A DNA stretch of 11,760 nucleotides from Sphingomonadales bacterium UBA7473 (GTDB lineage Bacteria; Pseudomonadota; Alphaproteobacteria; Sphingomonadales; Sphingomonadaceae). How positions within the stretch are numbered: position 1 is the first letter of the stretch; the number at the start of each line of letters is the position of its first letter. The stretch spans positions 1 through 11,760 of the forward strand of contig DLOX01000207.1 in NCBI GenBank assembly GCA_002478575.1, in the 5' to 3' direction. Positions 6,231-11,760 of the stretch are shown piece after piece. The notes beneath the pieces are model-generated. The model searched no databases. It was not told the DNA's origin and saw nothing but the letters and a program-made list of their open reading frames with translations. The translations under genes were made by a program, and so were the position numbers.

Positions 6231-7160
6231 TCAAGCAAAAACGCGCAGGCGCGCGGCGCGCGGGAGGAGGGAGGCCAAAAGCGCGGACGCAAGCGTAAGC
6301 CCGCCGCGTTTCATGTCCTTAAGGAAAGCCTTTGGATCGAGCTTCAGGCCCATCATGGCATAGTGCAGCGCTTGGCTGGGCTCTGCTCCGGCCCGAAGTG
6401 CGCGGCGGGCGAGATAGCGGCAGTAAAGTGCTTCGGCGGAGGCCAAATTGCAGGGCTGCTCATACTCGCGGGCCAACACCCGCCAGCCTGCATGCATTTG
6501 CTCTAGGTCAACGGACAAGCCGTCATGGCTCAACCGATAATCGACGAGCAGCTCGTTAATCCCTTCGATGGAAAAGCCCATGGATGCGGCGCGGGCAAGC
6601 CATTCTTGGTCCTCGGCAAAAGACATGGCCTCTTTGAATGGCCCAACCGCATCGAAGCAGGATCGGCGTACCACAAGGTTAGACATGGTGCAGACTGGGT
6701 TTTCGCCGAGCAGATCAGCGACGGACAAGCACCCGGGGCGCACTGAAGAGGCTGTGATGGATCGGCTATTATCATCCGCATCAGGATCAATGAACGCAAT
6801 CCGCGCGTAGCTCGCCGCGACATCGGCATCAAAATCGTGAAGCGCCTGATGGCGCTCCAGCTTCTTTGGATGCCATAGATCATCAGCATCGAGGAAAGCG
6901 AGGAGCGAACCTTTGCTCAGCTCCACCCCCAAATTGCGGGTTGCGGACACACCGGAATTTTTGTGCGAAATGACTTTGAACCGATGATCGTCAGCCGCCA
7001 AGCTGCGCATGATCGGCAGGCTATAATCGGTTGAGCCATCATCAATCATGATCAGCTCAAAATCAGTTATTGTCTGTGCAAGGATGGACCGGACCGTTGC
7101 GCGAAGTGTTCGCGCCGCATTGTGAATAGGCAATATTATGGAAAAAATAGGGGTGGTCAT
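6231..7160 (-). CDS. GT2-family (GT-A) glycosyltransferase, second copy
   Basis: A 309-residue inverting glycosyltransferase with the order FSIILPIHNAARTL (6-19), IDDGSTD (39-45), NSGVSATRNLGV (68-79), LDADD (90-94) for the metal and nucleotide-sugar, and AEDQEW (182-187) carrying the presumed catalytic base. Its C-terminal region (CRYLARRALRAG and RGGLTLASALLASLL) resembles that of the adjacent GT2 gene. It probably acts on a different acceptor or donor, but specificity cannot be read. AAGGAG lies 8 bases before the ATG at 7160, and that ATG overlaps the TGA of the flippase gene, so translation is likely coupled. Confidence 0.9.
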   Translation of the reverse strand: MTTPIFSIILPIHNAARTLRATVRSILAQTITDFELIMIDDGSTDYSLPIMRSLAADDHRFKVISHKNSGVSATRNLGVELSKGSLLAFLDADDLWHPKKLERHQALHDFDADVAASYARIAFIDPDADDNSRSITASSVRPGCLSVADLLGENPVCTMSNLVVRRSCFDAVGPFKEAMSFAEDQEWLARAASMGFSIEGINELLVDYRLSHDGLSVDLEQMHAGWRVLAREYEQPCNLASAEALYCRYLARRALRAGAEPSQALHYAMMGLKLDPKAFLKDMKRGGLTLASALLASLLPRAARLRVFA

Positions 7161-8440
7161 GCCACTATCTCCTTGAGGTTTGTGGGTGAGGTGGTGCGAA
7201 TTCCGCGCCGCAAAACGACGGCAGCGAAGGGCAAGATTCCAAGGGAGAGTCCTGCAAGCCAGTAAGTCGCAGCAGTCTCAACGCTTCCCGTCTGTGTGCC
7301 GATAAACAGGCCCCCAAGCGCGCAAAGGCAGGCGAGCAGGCCAGCGCTGGCATCAAGGCCGACTTGGCCCTTGGTGCGCAGCCACAAGGTGGTGATGCTT
7401 GAGAAAAGCATGGGGATGCCAGCCAGACACAGGATGGCCACAAGCGGCGCGGCGTGGCTCCAAGAGGGGCCGAAAATGACAGGCACATAGTATGGCGCAA
7501 GCAAGGCCTGAGCAAGGATCAGAGGAATGAAGAGCGCTGCACCAACGCCCAACACGAGCCTCAGATTCTTGGCCCGTTCCCGCCCCTCTGGCGAAGTGCA
7601 GAGCCACGGAAAGGCTACCGTGCCAAAAGCCGTGATCAGCGACGAAACGATCCCAATCCCGGCATTATAGGCGAAATAATAGGTCCCAAGAGCGCTCAGC
7701 CCTAGCGTCGCTGAGATGATCAGTTTGTCGAGCTGACTGCGGAGCGCCAGCAGCATATCGGTCGCAAGAACTGACAGCCCAAAGCGGATCAGGCCCTTGA
7801 CGGGCGCATAGCCAGCAGCTGGATTGGTGGCCCATGGTCGGGCGCGGCGGGTGAGGATCAGCCAGATCGGCGCCGTCAACAGTTTGGGCAACACAATCGA
7901 CCAAGGGCTTGGCCACAGGAGCAAAAGAGCCGCCGTCAGCAGATGATCCGCGATGGTTTGGGTCGCGGCATTGCGCGCGGTGGTGCTTGCTCTCCCTTCG
8001 CGCAGGAGCAAATAGCATTGCACGAGTCCTCCGGGCATCCAGAAATAGACGAGCGCTAGCACCGCCAGCATCTGCGCCGCTACGTCTTGCCCAAAACCAT
8101 AGGCAAGGGTGGCGGCGACGCTGATTTGAAAGGCAGCAACGGCACAGCACCAGATCCAAAAGAGGCGCTGCGCGGTGTTGCACAGCGCATCCAAATCCAC
8201 CTCATCCGCGGCGATAATCCTTTGACCAATGCCGATATTGGCGAGCACCCGGACCAGCTCGAACAGGGTCAAAGTCAAAGCGGCAACGCCGACAATCTCC
8301 GGGGCCAGCTGCCGCGCGATGATGATCACAGTGATCAGCCGGACTATCCGCACAGACAGCTCCGCTGCGCCAAAGGCCGCCATCCCTCTCAGCAGGGGCA
8401 GCGCACCGGCAGGCAATGATGTCGCGGACAAATGACGCAT
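7157..8440 (-). CDS. Wzx-like polysaccharide flippase (MOP superfamily)
   Basis: A very hydrophobic protein of about 427 residues, expected to move undecaprenyl-diphosphate-linked repeat units across the inner membrane. It begins MRHLSATSLPAGALPLLRG and continues with a first helix that leads into the family pattern RLITVIIIARQLAPEIVGVAAL. About a dozen membrane segments follow, including AVAAFQISVAATLAYGF, LLTAALLLLW, TYYFAYNAGIGIVSSLITAF and ALFIPLILAQALLAPYYVPV. Central features typical of the lipopolysaccharide/O-antigen exporter family are the GLIRFGLSVLATDMLLALR and SQLDKLIISATLG segments. The open frame extends upstream to 9259, but that extension is polar, lacks membrane segments and is antisense to the divergent initiator gene. 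I choose 8440 as start, although no good ribosome binding site precedes it; an ATG about 19 residues later (MAAFGAAEL) is an alternative. First gene of the four-gene leftward run. Confidence 0.85.
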   Translation of the reverse strand: MRHLSATSLPAGALPLLRGMAAFGAAELSVRIVRLITVIIIARQLAPEIVGVAALTLTLFELVRVLANIGIGQRIIAADEVDLDALCNTAQRLFWIWCCAVAAFQISVAATLAYGFGQDVAAQMLAVLALVYFWMPGGLVQCYLLLREGRASTTARNAATQTIADHLLTAALLLLWPSPWSIVLPKLLTAPIWLILTRRARPWATNPAAGYAPVKGLIRFGLSVLATDMLLALRSQLDKLIISATLGLSALGTYYFAYNAGIGIVSSLITAFGTVAFPWLCTSPEGRERAKNLRLVLGVGAALFIPLILAQALLAPYYVPVIFGPSWSHAAPLVAILCLAGIPMLFSSITTLWLRTKGQVGLDASAGLLACLCALGGLFIGTQTGSVETAATYWLAGLSLGILPFAAVVLRRGIRTTSPTNLKEIVA

Positions 8441-8725
8441 GAAGGGAGGGCCTAGGTTTGAGCTTTGGCCTGATCCTCTCAAATCCCGTGCCAGTTTGCA
8501 GCGAAGCCCGGAAACGCGTGGGGTTGGATCGCACGGCTCGTCGGACTTGAGACCGCTCAATCGCAAAATGCGCGATCCGCTCTCGCAAAATGCAAAGGGA
8601 TTCGCACTCCGCAAAGGGTTAAGGCTAGGCCAGAACAGGCGCTCACACGCATTTCTGCGGCCTTCGTTCACTTGGCATAGTTTCTGCGGTTCGGGTTTCA
8701 TCGATGAACCGAGAGACCCCAAATC
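8441..8725. promoter_or_regulatory. Divergent regulatory spacer of the polysaccharide locus
   Basis: No gene is supported in these 285 bases. They separate the flippase-glycosyltransferase run from the fused initiator gene. Several repeated elements are present: an 11-bp direct repeat TCGCAAAATGC at 8561-8571 and 8583-8593 (22 bp apart), GCAAAGGG at 8592-8599 and 8611-8618, TTTCTGCGG at 8652-8660 and 8681-8689, and CGCA-N3/4-TGCG inverted repeats at 8562-8572 and 8648-8659. Such arrays at helical spacing commonly mark activator binding sites. No convincing promoter was found for the leftward operon. Confidence 0.5.
8673..8687 (+). promoter_or_regulatory. Candidate sigma-54 (RpoN) promoter for the fused initiator
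   Basis: TTGGCATAGTTTCTGC (8672-8687) fits the -24/-12 pattern: GG at 8674-8675 and GC at 8686-8687 with exactly ten bases between, as sigma-54 requires. Compared with TGGCACG-N4-TTGC it differs at three positions (CG to TA, and the first T of TTGC to C). A transcript would begin near 8699, about 27 bases before the ATG at 8726. The repeats 80-110 bp upstream are where an enhancer-binding activator could sit. Pattern match only. Confidence 0.4.
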
Positions 8726-10186
8726 ATGTCTAACCCTTCCCACCAATTTGATCGCAAAACCGCGCGGCTGCTCGATGATTTGCTGGCCTTTGACAGCGGA
8801 GGATTTGCAGCGCCTCAGCCTGATCGGCTGGACCTGCAGACCCCCACCAAGCTGTTTGGTGTGCCGCTGGTCAATGCCGATCTGGAGGGCGCGGCCAAGG
8901 CCATCGTCGCCCGGGCCGCCCGGCGAGAGCGCAGCATCATTCATTTTCTGAACGCCCATTGCGTCAATATGCTGAAGACTAGGCCGGACTATGGTCGCGC
9001 GCTGGCGGTGGCCGATGCTGTGCTCCCTGATGGCTCTGGCTTGGCCTTGGCAGGTCGACTGGCGGGCCGCAGTTTTCAGGCCAATCTTAATGGCACGGAT
9101 CTGTTCCCCCATCTCTGCGCGCATGCCGCTGAGGAGGAACAATCGATATTCCTCTTGGGCGGAGCCAAGGGCATTGCGGAGACCGTGAACCGAAACATGA
9201 GCAAAGCCTATCCCGGCCTTCAGATCGTAGGCTGCGCGTCTGGTTATTTCTCCGACCAAGAGGAAGCGGCACTGATTGATCGGATCAATGCGTCAGGCGC
9301 TTCGATCCTGCTCGTTGGCATGGGTGTCCCGCTTCAAGAAATCTGGATCGCGCGGAACCGCGCAAAGCTCACCGTGCCCGTCATCATGGGCGTGGGCGGA
9401 CTGTTTGACTATTATTCAAATAACATCCCCAGAGCGCCCTTGGCGTTGCGCAAGATCGGCATGGAATGGGGCTGGCGCTTGATGCAGGAGCCACGGCGTT
9501 TGGGCAGGCGCTATCTGATCGGCAATCCCGTCTTCGTTGGTCATGCGCTGGCCCATGCGTGGGCCGTGCGGGATGTTTCCGACCGGATCAGGGCCGCCTC
9601 AAAGCGCGGATTTGATGTGCTGATGTCCTCCTTGGCGATCATTTGCTTGATGCCGCTGCTGACCATGATTGCCTTGCTCATCAAGCTGGAAGATCGTGGC
9701 CCCATCTTTTTCCGGCAGCTGCGGATCGGGGCGAAAGGTAAGCCCTTTAGCATGTGGAAATTCCGGTCCATGGCGGCAGATGCAGAACAGCGCCGTTTGG
9801 CTTTGCTCGCCCAAAGCGACCGTGATGCCATCTGTTTCAAGATGAAGCGGGACCCGCGCATCACAAAGGTGGGTGCTGTCCTCCGTCGCTTCTCGCTTGA
9901 TGAGCTGCCGCAGATTTTCAACATTTTGAAAGGCGAAATGTCGATCGTCGGGCCTCGGCCAGCACTGCCGCAGGAAGTCATCACTTATAATGAACGATCC
10001 CGCAATCGCTTGAAAGGTGTGCCTGGGCTGACCTGCACTTGGCAAGTCTCTGGCCGAGCGGACATCCCCTTTGATGATCAGGTTGAGCTGGATATCCGCT
10101 ATCTCGAAAATCCATCGCTGAGGGAGGATCTGAAGCTGATCGCCAAAACCCTGCCTGCGGTGGTGAGCGGGAAGGGGGCTTATTAA
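8726..10186 (+). CDS. Fused WecG/TagA/CpsF (GT26) glycosyltransferase and polyprenyl-phosphate sugar phosphotransferase
   Basis: A 486-residue two-domain protein. Residues about 42-280 are a GT26 transferase: FLNAHCVNMLK (74-84), DAVLPDGSGLALAGRL (97-112), NGTDLF (122-127), FLLGGAKGIAE (142-152), GMGVPLQEIW (198-207, where many members have PKQE) and FDYYSNNIPRAP (227-238). Residues about 293-486 are the catalytic domain of the bacterial sugar transferase family (EpsE/WcaJ/PglC type): a hydrophobic re-entrant helix (about 296-320), GPIFFRQLRIGAKGKPF, WKFRSM (344-349), the Asp-Glu pair in SLDELPQ (390-396) and SIVGPRP (406-412). By family knowledge the C-terminal domain puts a sugar-1-phosphate on undecaprenyl phosphate at the membrane, and a GT26 enzyme adds an N-acetylmannosamine-type sugar, usually second; so one chain may perform the first two steps. 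The domain order is opposite to the expected reaction order. A weak GAGAG precedes the start at a long distance. It is divergent from the flippase operon. Confidence 0.92.
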   Translation: MSNPSHQFDRKTARLLDDLLAFDSGGFAAPQPDRLDLQTPTKLFGVPLVNADLEGAAKAIVARAARRERSIIHFLNAHCVNMLKTRPDYGRALAVADAVLPDGSGLALAGRLAGRSFQANLNGTDLFPHLCAHAAEEEQSIFLLGGAKGIAETVNRNMSKAYPGLQIVGCASGYFSDQEEAALIDRINASGASILLVGMGVPLQEIWIARNRAKLTVPVIMGVGGLFDYYSNNIPRAPLALRKIGMEWGWRLMQEPRRLGRRYLIGNPVFVGHALAHAWAVRDVSDRIRAASKRGFDVLMSSLAIICLMPLLTMIALLIKLEDRGPIFFRQLRIGAKGKPFSMWKFRSMAADAEQRRLALLAQSDRDAICFKMKRDPRITKVGAVLRRFSLDELPQIFNILKGEMSIVGPRPALPQEVITYNERSRNRLKGVPGLTCTWQVSGRADIPFDDQVELDIRYLENPSLREDLKLIAKTLPAVVSGKGAY

Positions 10187-10194
10187 TCCGTTCC

Positions 10195-11382
10195 CTAGAT
10201 CACACCACGGAGCCGCAAGTCATCCAACTGCTGAGCGCTCAAACCCAGTTTCGCTCCTAATACAGCCTCGGTCTGCTCCCCCAACAGCGGCGGAGCGGTG
10301 GCGGGCCTCGGCGGGGAGTCTGACAAGCGCAAAGGGCTCGCAATGGCAGGGCGCTCGCCTGCGGTTGTGCTCAATCCCCGCGCAATGGCTTGAGGATCAG
10401 CAAGAGCCTGCTCGATGCTGTTGACAGGGCCGAAGGGAATGCCCGCCGCATCAAGCGCCGCTGCCCAATCTGCGCTGGTTCGCGCAGCCATCAGCGCAGC
10501 AATCTGCGGGATGAGCGCTGAGCGATTCTCGATCCGCCCTGCATTGGTTTTGAACCGCGGATTATCCGCCCATTCGGGATGATCGACCAACGCCGCAAAG
10601 CGGGCGAACTGCCCATCATTGCCCACCGCCAAGATGATATGGCCATCAAGCGTCGCGAACAGCTGATACGGCACAACATTCAGATGAGCATTGCCAACAA
10701 GGCCCGGGGCTTTGCCTGAAACCAGATAATTGAGCGCCTGATTGGCAAGCGTCGAAACGCCGACATCGAACAAGGCCATATCAATATGCTGGCCTCGCCC
10801 GGTTTCAAAGCGCTGAGTGATGGCAGCAAGGATCGCGATCACGGCATGAAGCCCGGTCATCACATCGGCATAGGCGACGCCTGATTTCTGTGGCTCGGTC
10901 GATGGATCGCCAGTCACGCTCATCATGCCCGCCAAGCCCTGGATCATGAAATCATATCCGGGTTGCGCCGCGCGAGGGCCCGTCTGCCCAAAGCCGGTGA
11001 TCGAACAATAGACAAGACGGGGGTTGATCGCTTTCAGGCTCTCATAATCCAGCCCATATTTGGCGAGGCCGCCGAGTTTGAAATTCTCTACCAACACATC
11101 TGATTGTGCGGCCAGCGCCCGGATCATCTCTTGGCCTTCCGGTTGGGCCATATCGATGGTCACGCTCTGCTTGCCGCGATTGGCGGCGAGGAAATAGGCG
11201 GACAGCCGCTCTTCGCCTTCGCCATGCCAAGGCGGACCCCACCCCCTTGTGTCATCGCCTTTGCCGGGCTGCTCGATCTTGATAATCTCTGCGCCCAGAT
11301 CCCCCAGCATTTGCGTGCACCAAGGCCCAGCGAGCACGCGAGAGAGATCAAGGACTTTTATGCCGTTCAACGCTTTTGTCAT
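10195..11382 (-). CDS. Class III CoA-transferase (CaiB/BaiF family)
   Basis: A 395-residue cytoplasmic enzyme of the formyl-CoA transferase family, which transfers CoA between an acyl-CoA and a free carboxylic acid. Conserved blocks are LNGIKVLDLSRVLAGPWCTQ (5-24), LGDLGAEIIKIEQPGKGDDTR (27-46 region), LAANRGKQSVTIDM (65-78), VLVENFKLGGLAKYGLDY (97-113), ITGFGQTGP (128-136), GYDFMIQGLAG (142-152) and SGVAYADVMTGLHA (167-180), where D173 is the expected catalytic aspartate that forms the acyl anhydride. The start at 11382 has AAGAG six bases upstream and gives the family N-terminus; an ATG two codons earlier (11388) has no spacing to that site, and a longer frame to 11541 is polar and runs into the divergent gene. 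The substrate (succinate, mesaconate, propionate, carnitine or other) cannot be told. It converges on the sugar transferase gene with 8 bp between stops, leaving no room for an intergenic terminator. Confidence 0.92.
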   Translation of the reverse strand: MTKALNGIKVLDLSRVLAGPWCTQMLGDLGAEIIKIEQPGKGDDTRGWGPPWHGEGEERLSAYFLAANRGKQSVTIDMAQPEGQEMIRALAAQSDVLVENFKLGGLAKYGLDYESLKAINPRLVYCSITGFGQTGPRAAQPGYDFMIQGLAGMMSVTGDPSTEPQKSGVAYADVMTGLHAVIAILAAITQRFETGRGQHIDMALFDVGVSTLANQALNYLVSGKAPGLVGNAHLNVVPYQLFATLDGHIILAVGNDGQFARFAALVDHPEWADNPRFKTNAGRIENRSALIPQIAALMAARTSADWAAALDAAGIPFGPVNSIEQALADPQAIARGLSTTAGERPAIASPLRLSDSPPRPATAPPLLGEQTEAVLGAKLGLSAQQLDDLRLRGVI

Positions 11383-11427
11383 GCGCATCTCTTGACCCAA
11401 GGCGGCAGCAGGAACAAGGGGCAGCGC
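11383..11427. promoter_or_regulatory. 45-bp divergent spacer between CoA-transferase and DUF2946-like gene
   Basis: Both start codons face away from a spacer of only 45 bases, so the promoters must overlap or lie inside the opposite coding regions. It contains AAGAG for the leftward gene and AAGGGG (six bases before the ATG) for the rightward gene. I see no clear -35/-10 pair in it. Confidence 0.45.
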
Positions 11428-11760
11428 ATGTCGCTTGTCCGCCGACTCCTCCACACGCGTGCCGCTTTGATGCTGGCGTTGGTTGCGTTCGCGCTTTTGG
11501 CGCGGGCAGCGATTCCGGCGGGGTGGATGCCAAGCGTTCAAGGTGATCGGATCGCCATATCAATCTGTTCAGGCGAAGGCCGCGAGACGGTGTGGCTGGA
11601 TAAGGCCGGCAAGCTCCACAAGAGCGATGGCGGCCAAGAGCATCAAGACCATCCTTGCGCCTTTGCGAGCGTTACCCCCGCGATTGATGCGCCAGTCTCA
11701 ATCGAGCCTCTTTATCTGGCGTCCAAGGCGGCGTTCGCCCCCGTTCAACATAGCGTGTCG
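11428..11760 (+). CDS. DUF2946-like small exported protein, 3' end cut by window
   Basis: Hand translation gives 111 residues without a stop, so the gene continues past the window. It begins MSLVRRLLHTRAALMLALVA; arginines followed by a hydrophobic segment (about 13-30) suggest a signal peptide or N-terminal anchor. Next come IPAGWMPSVQGDRIAISICS (29-48), WLDKAGK (56-62) and HPCAFA (75-80). The P-A-G-W-M-P motif followed by I-x-I-C-S-G and a later H-P-C-x-F-A segment is the pattern I recall for DUF2946 proteins, small periplasmic proteins often found near TonB-dependent receptors or copper genes. No function is established by the sequence. Cys and His content (C47, H71, H75, C77) would allow metal or disulfide binding, which is speculation. 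AAGGGG sits six bases before the ATG, supporting this start. Confidence 0.7.
   Translation, partial: MSLVRRLLHTRAALMLALVAFALLARAAIPAGWMPSVQGDRIAISICSGEGRETVWLDKAGKLHKSDGGQEHQDHPCAFASVTPAIDAPVSIEPLYLASKAAFAPVQHSVS

Noticed and set aside
5898..6506. 202-residue rightward open frame across the GT2 junction
   Set aside because: Antisense to two well-supported glycosyltransferase genes, with no recognisable content.
8441..9259. A 700-residue version of the flippase starting at 9259
   Set aside because: The added 273 residues are polar, show no membrane segment and are antisense to the well-supported GT26 domain of the divergent initiator. Membrane similarity starts only after 8440.
11383..11541. 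CoA-transferase start at 11541
   Set aside because: The extra 53 residues are basic and low in similarity, overlap the divergent DUF2946-like gene and lack a ribosome binding site. The family N-terminus begins at 11382.
1..11760. CRISPR array, tRNA, rRNA, insertion sequence or phage genes
   Set aside because: No regularly spaced repeats, cloverleaf-like stretch, transposase motif or terminal inverted repeat was found while reading; the decayed genes show no flanking target duplication that I could see.

Overview
The window looks like a piece of an alphaproteobacterial chromosome, most likely a member of the Sphingomonadales. This is an inference from high GC, codon use, a fused exopolysaccharide initiator and the DUF2946-type protein; no rRNA or other phylogenetic marker is present. 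It holds three kinds of material: catabolic acyl-CoA genes at both ends, a small decayed block in the middle left, and a compact polysaccharide biosynthesis locus in the centre.

Left end (1-2352): the 5' four-fifths of a methylcrotonyl-CoA carboxylase beta-subunit gene (leucine/isovalerate breakdown) runs leftward off the window. It is divergent from a LysR-family regulator. The regulator has no Shine-Dalgarno sequence, and a perfect 15-bp palindrome containing a T-N11-A LysR box overlaps its start codon, suggesting autoregulation and possibly a leaderless message.

Decayed block (2474-4222): three rightward remnants lie in a row. The first is a shortened ornithine cyclodeaminase-like gene that keeps fragments of the NAD-binding domain and C-terminus. 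The second is a nearly full-length DapA-superfamily gene whose expected start codon reads ATA behind a good ribosome binding site and which has an in-frame TAA seven codons later. The third is a roughly 55-residue stub of an HSL-type alpha/beta hydrolase around its nucleophile serine.

Polysaccharide locus (4078-10186): a leftward run of four tightly packed genes comprises a Wzx-like flippase, two GT2 glycosyltransferases related to each other, and a GT4 glycosyltransferase. Two of the three junctions are 4-base ATGA overlaps and the third is an 18-nt gap. Divergent from them is a two-domain protein that fuses a WecG/TagA/CpsF (GT26) transferase to a polyprenyl-phosphate sugar phosphotransferase. 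It could load the first sugar on undecaprenyl phosphate and add the second; the GT2 and GT4 enzymes would extend the lipid-linked oligosaccharide and the flippase would export it. The 285-bp divergent spacer contains a sigma-54-like GG-N10-GC element and repeated CGCA-N3/4-TGCG-type motifs. The last GT gene reads into the antisense strand of the hydrolase stub, so its C-terminal tail appears to have been acquired at a rearrangement junction.

Right end (10195-11760): a class III (CaiB/BaiF) CoA-transferase converges on the initiator gene with only 8 bp between stop codons. Divergent from it, 45 bp away, is the start of a small exported DUF2946-like protein that runs off the window. No RNA genes, insertion sequences or CRISPR arrays were recognised.
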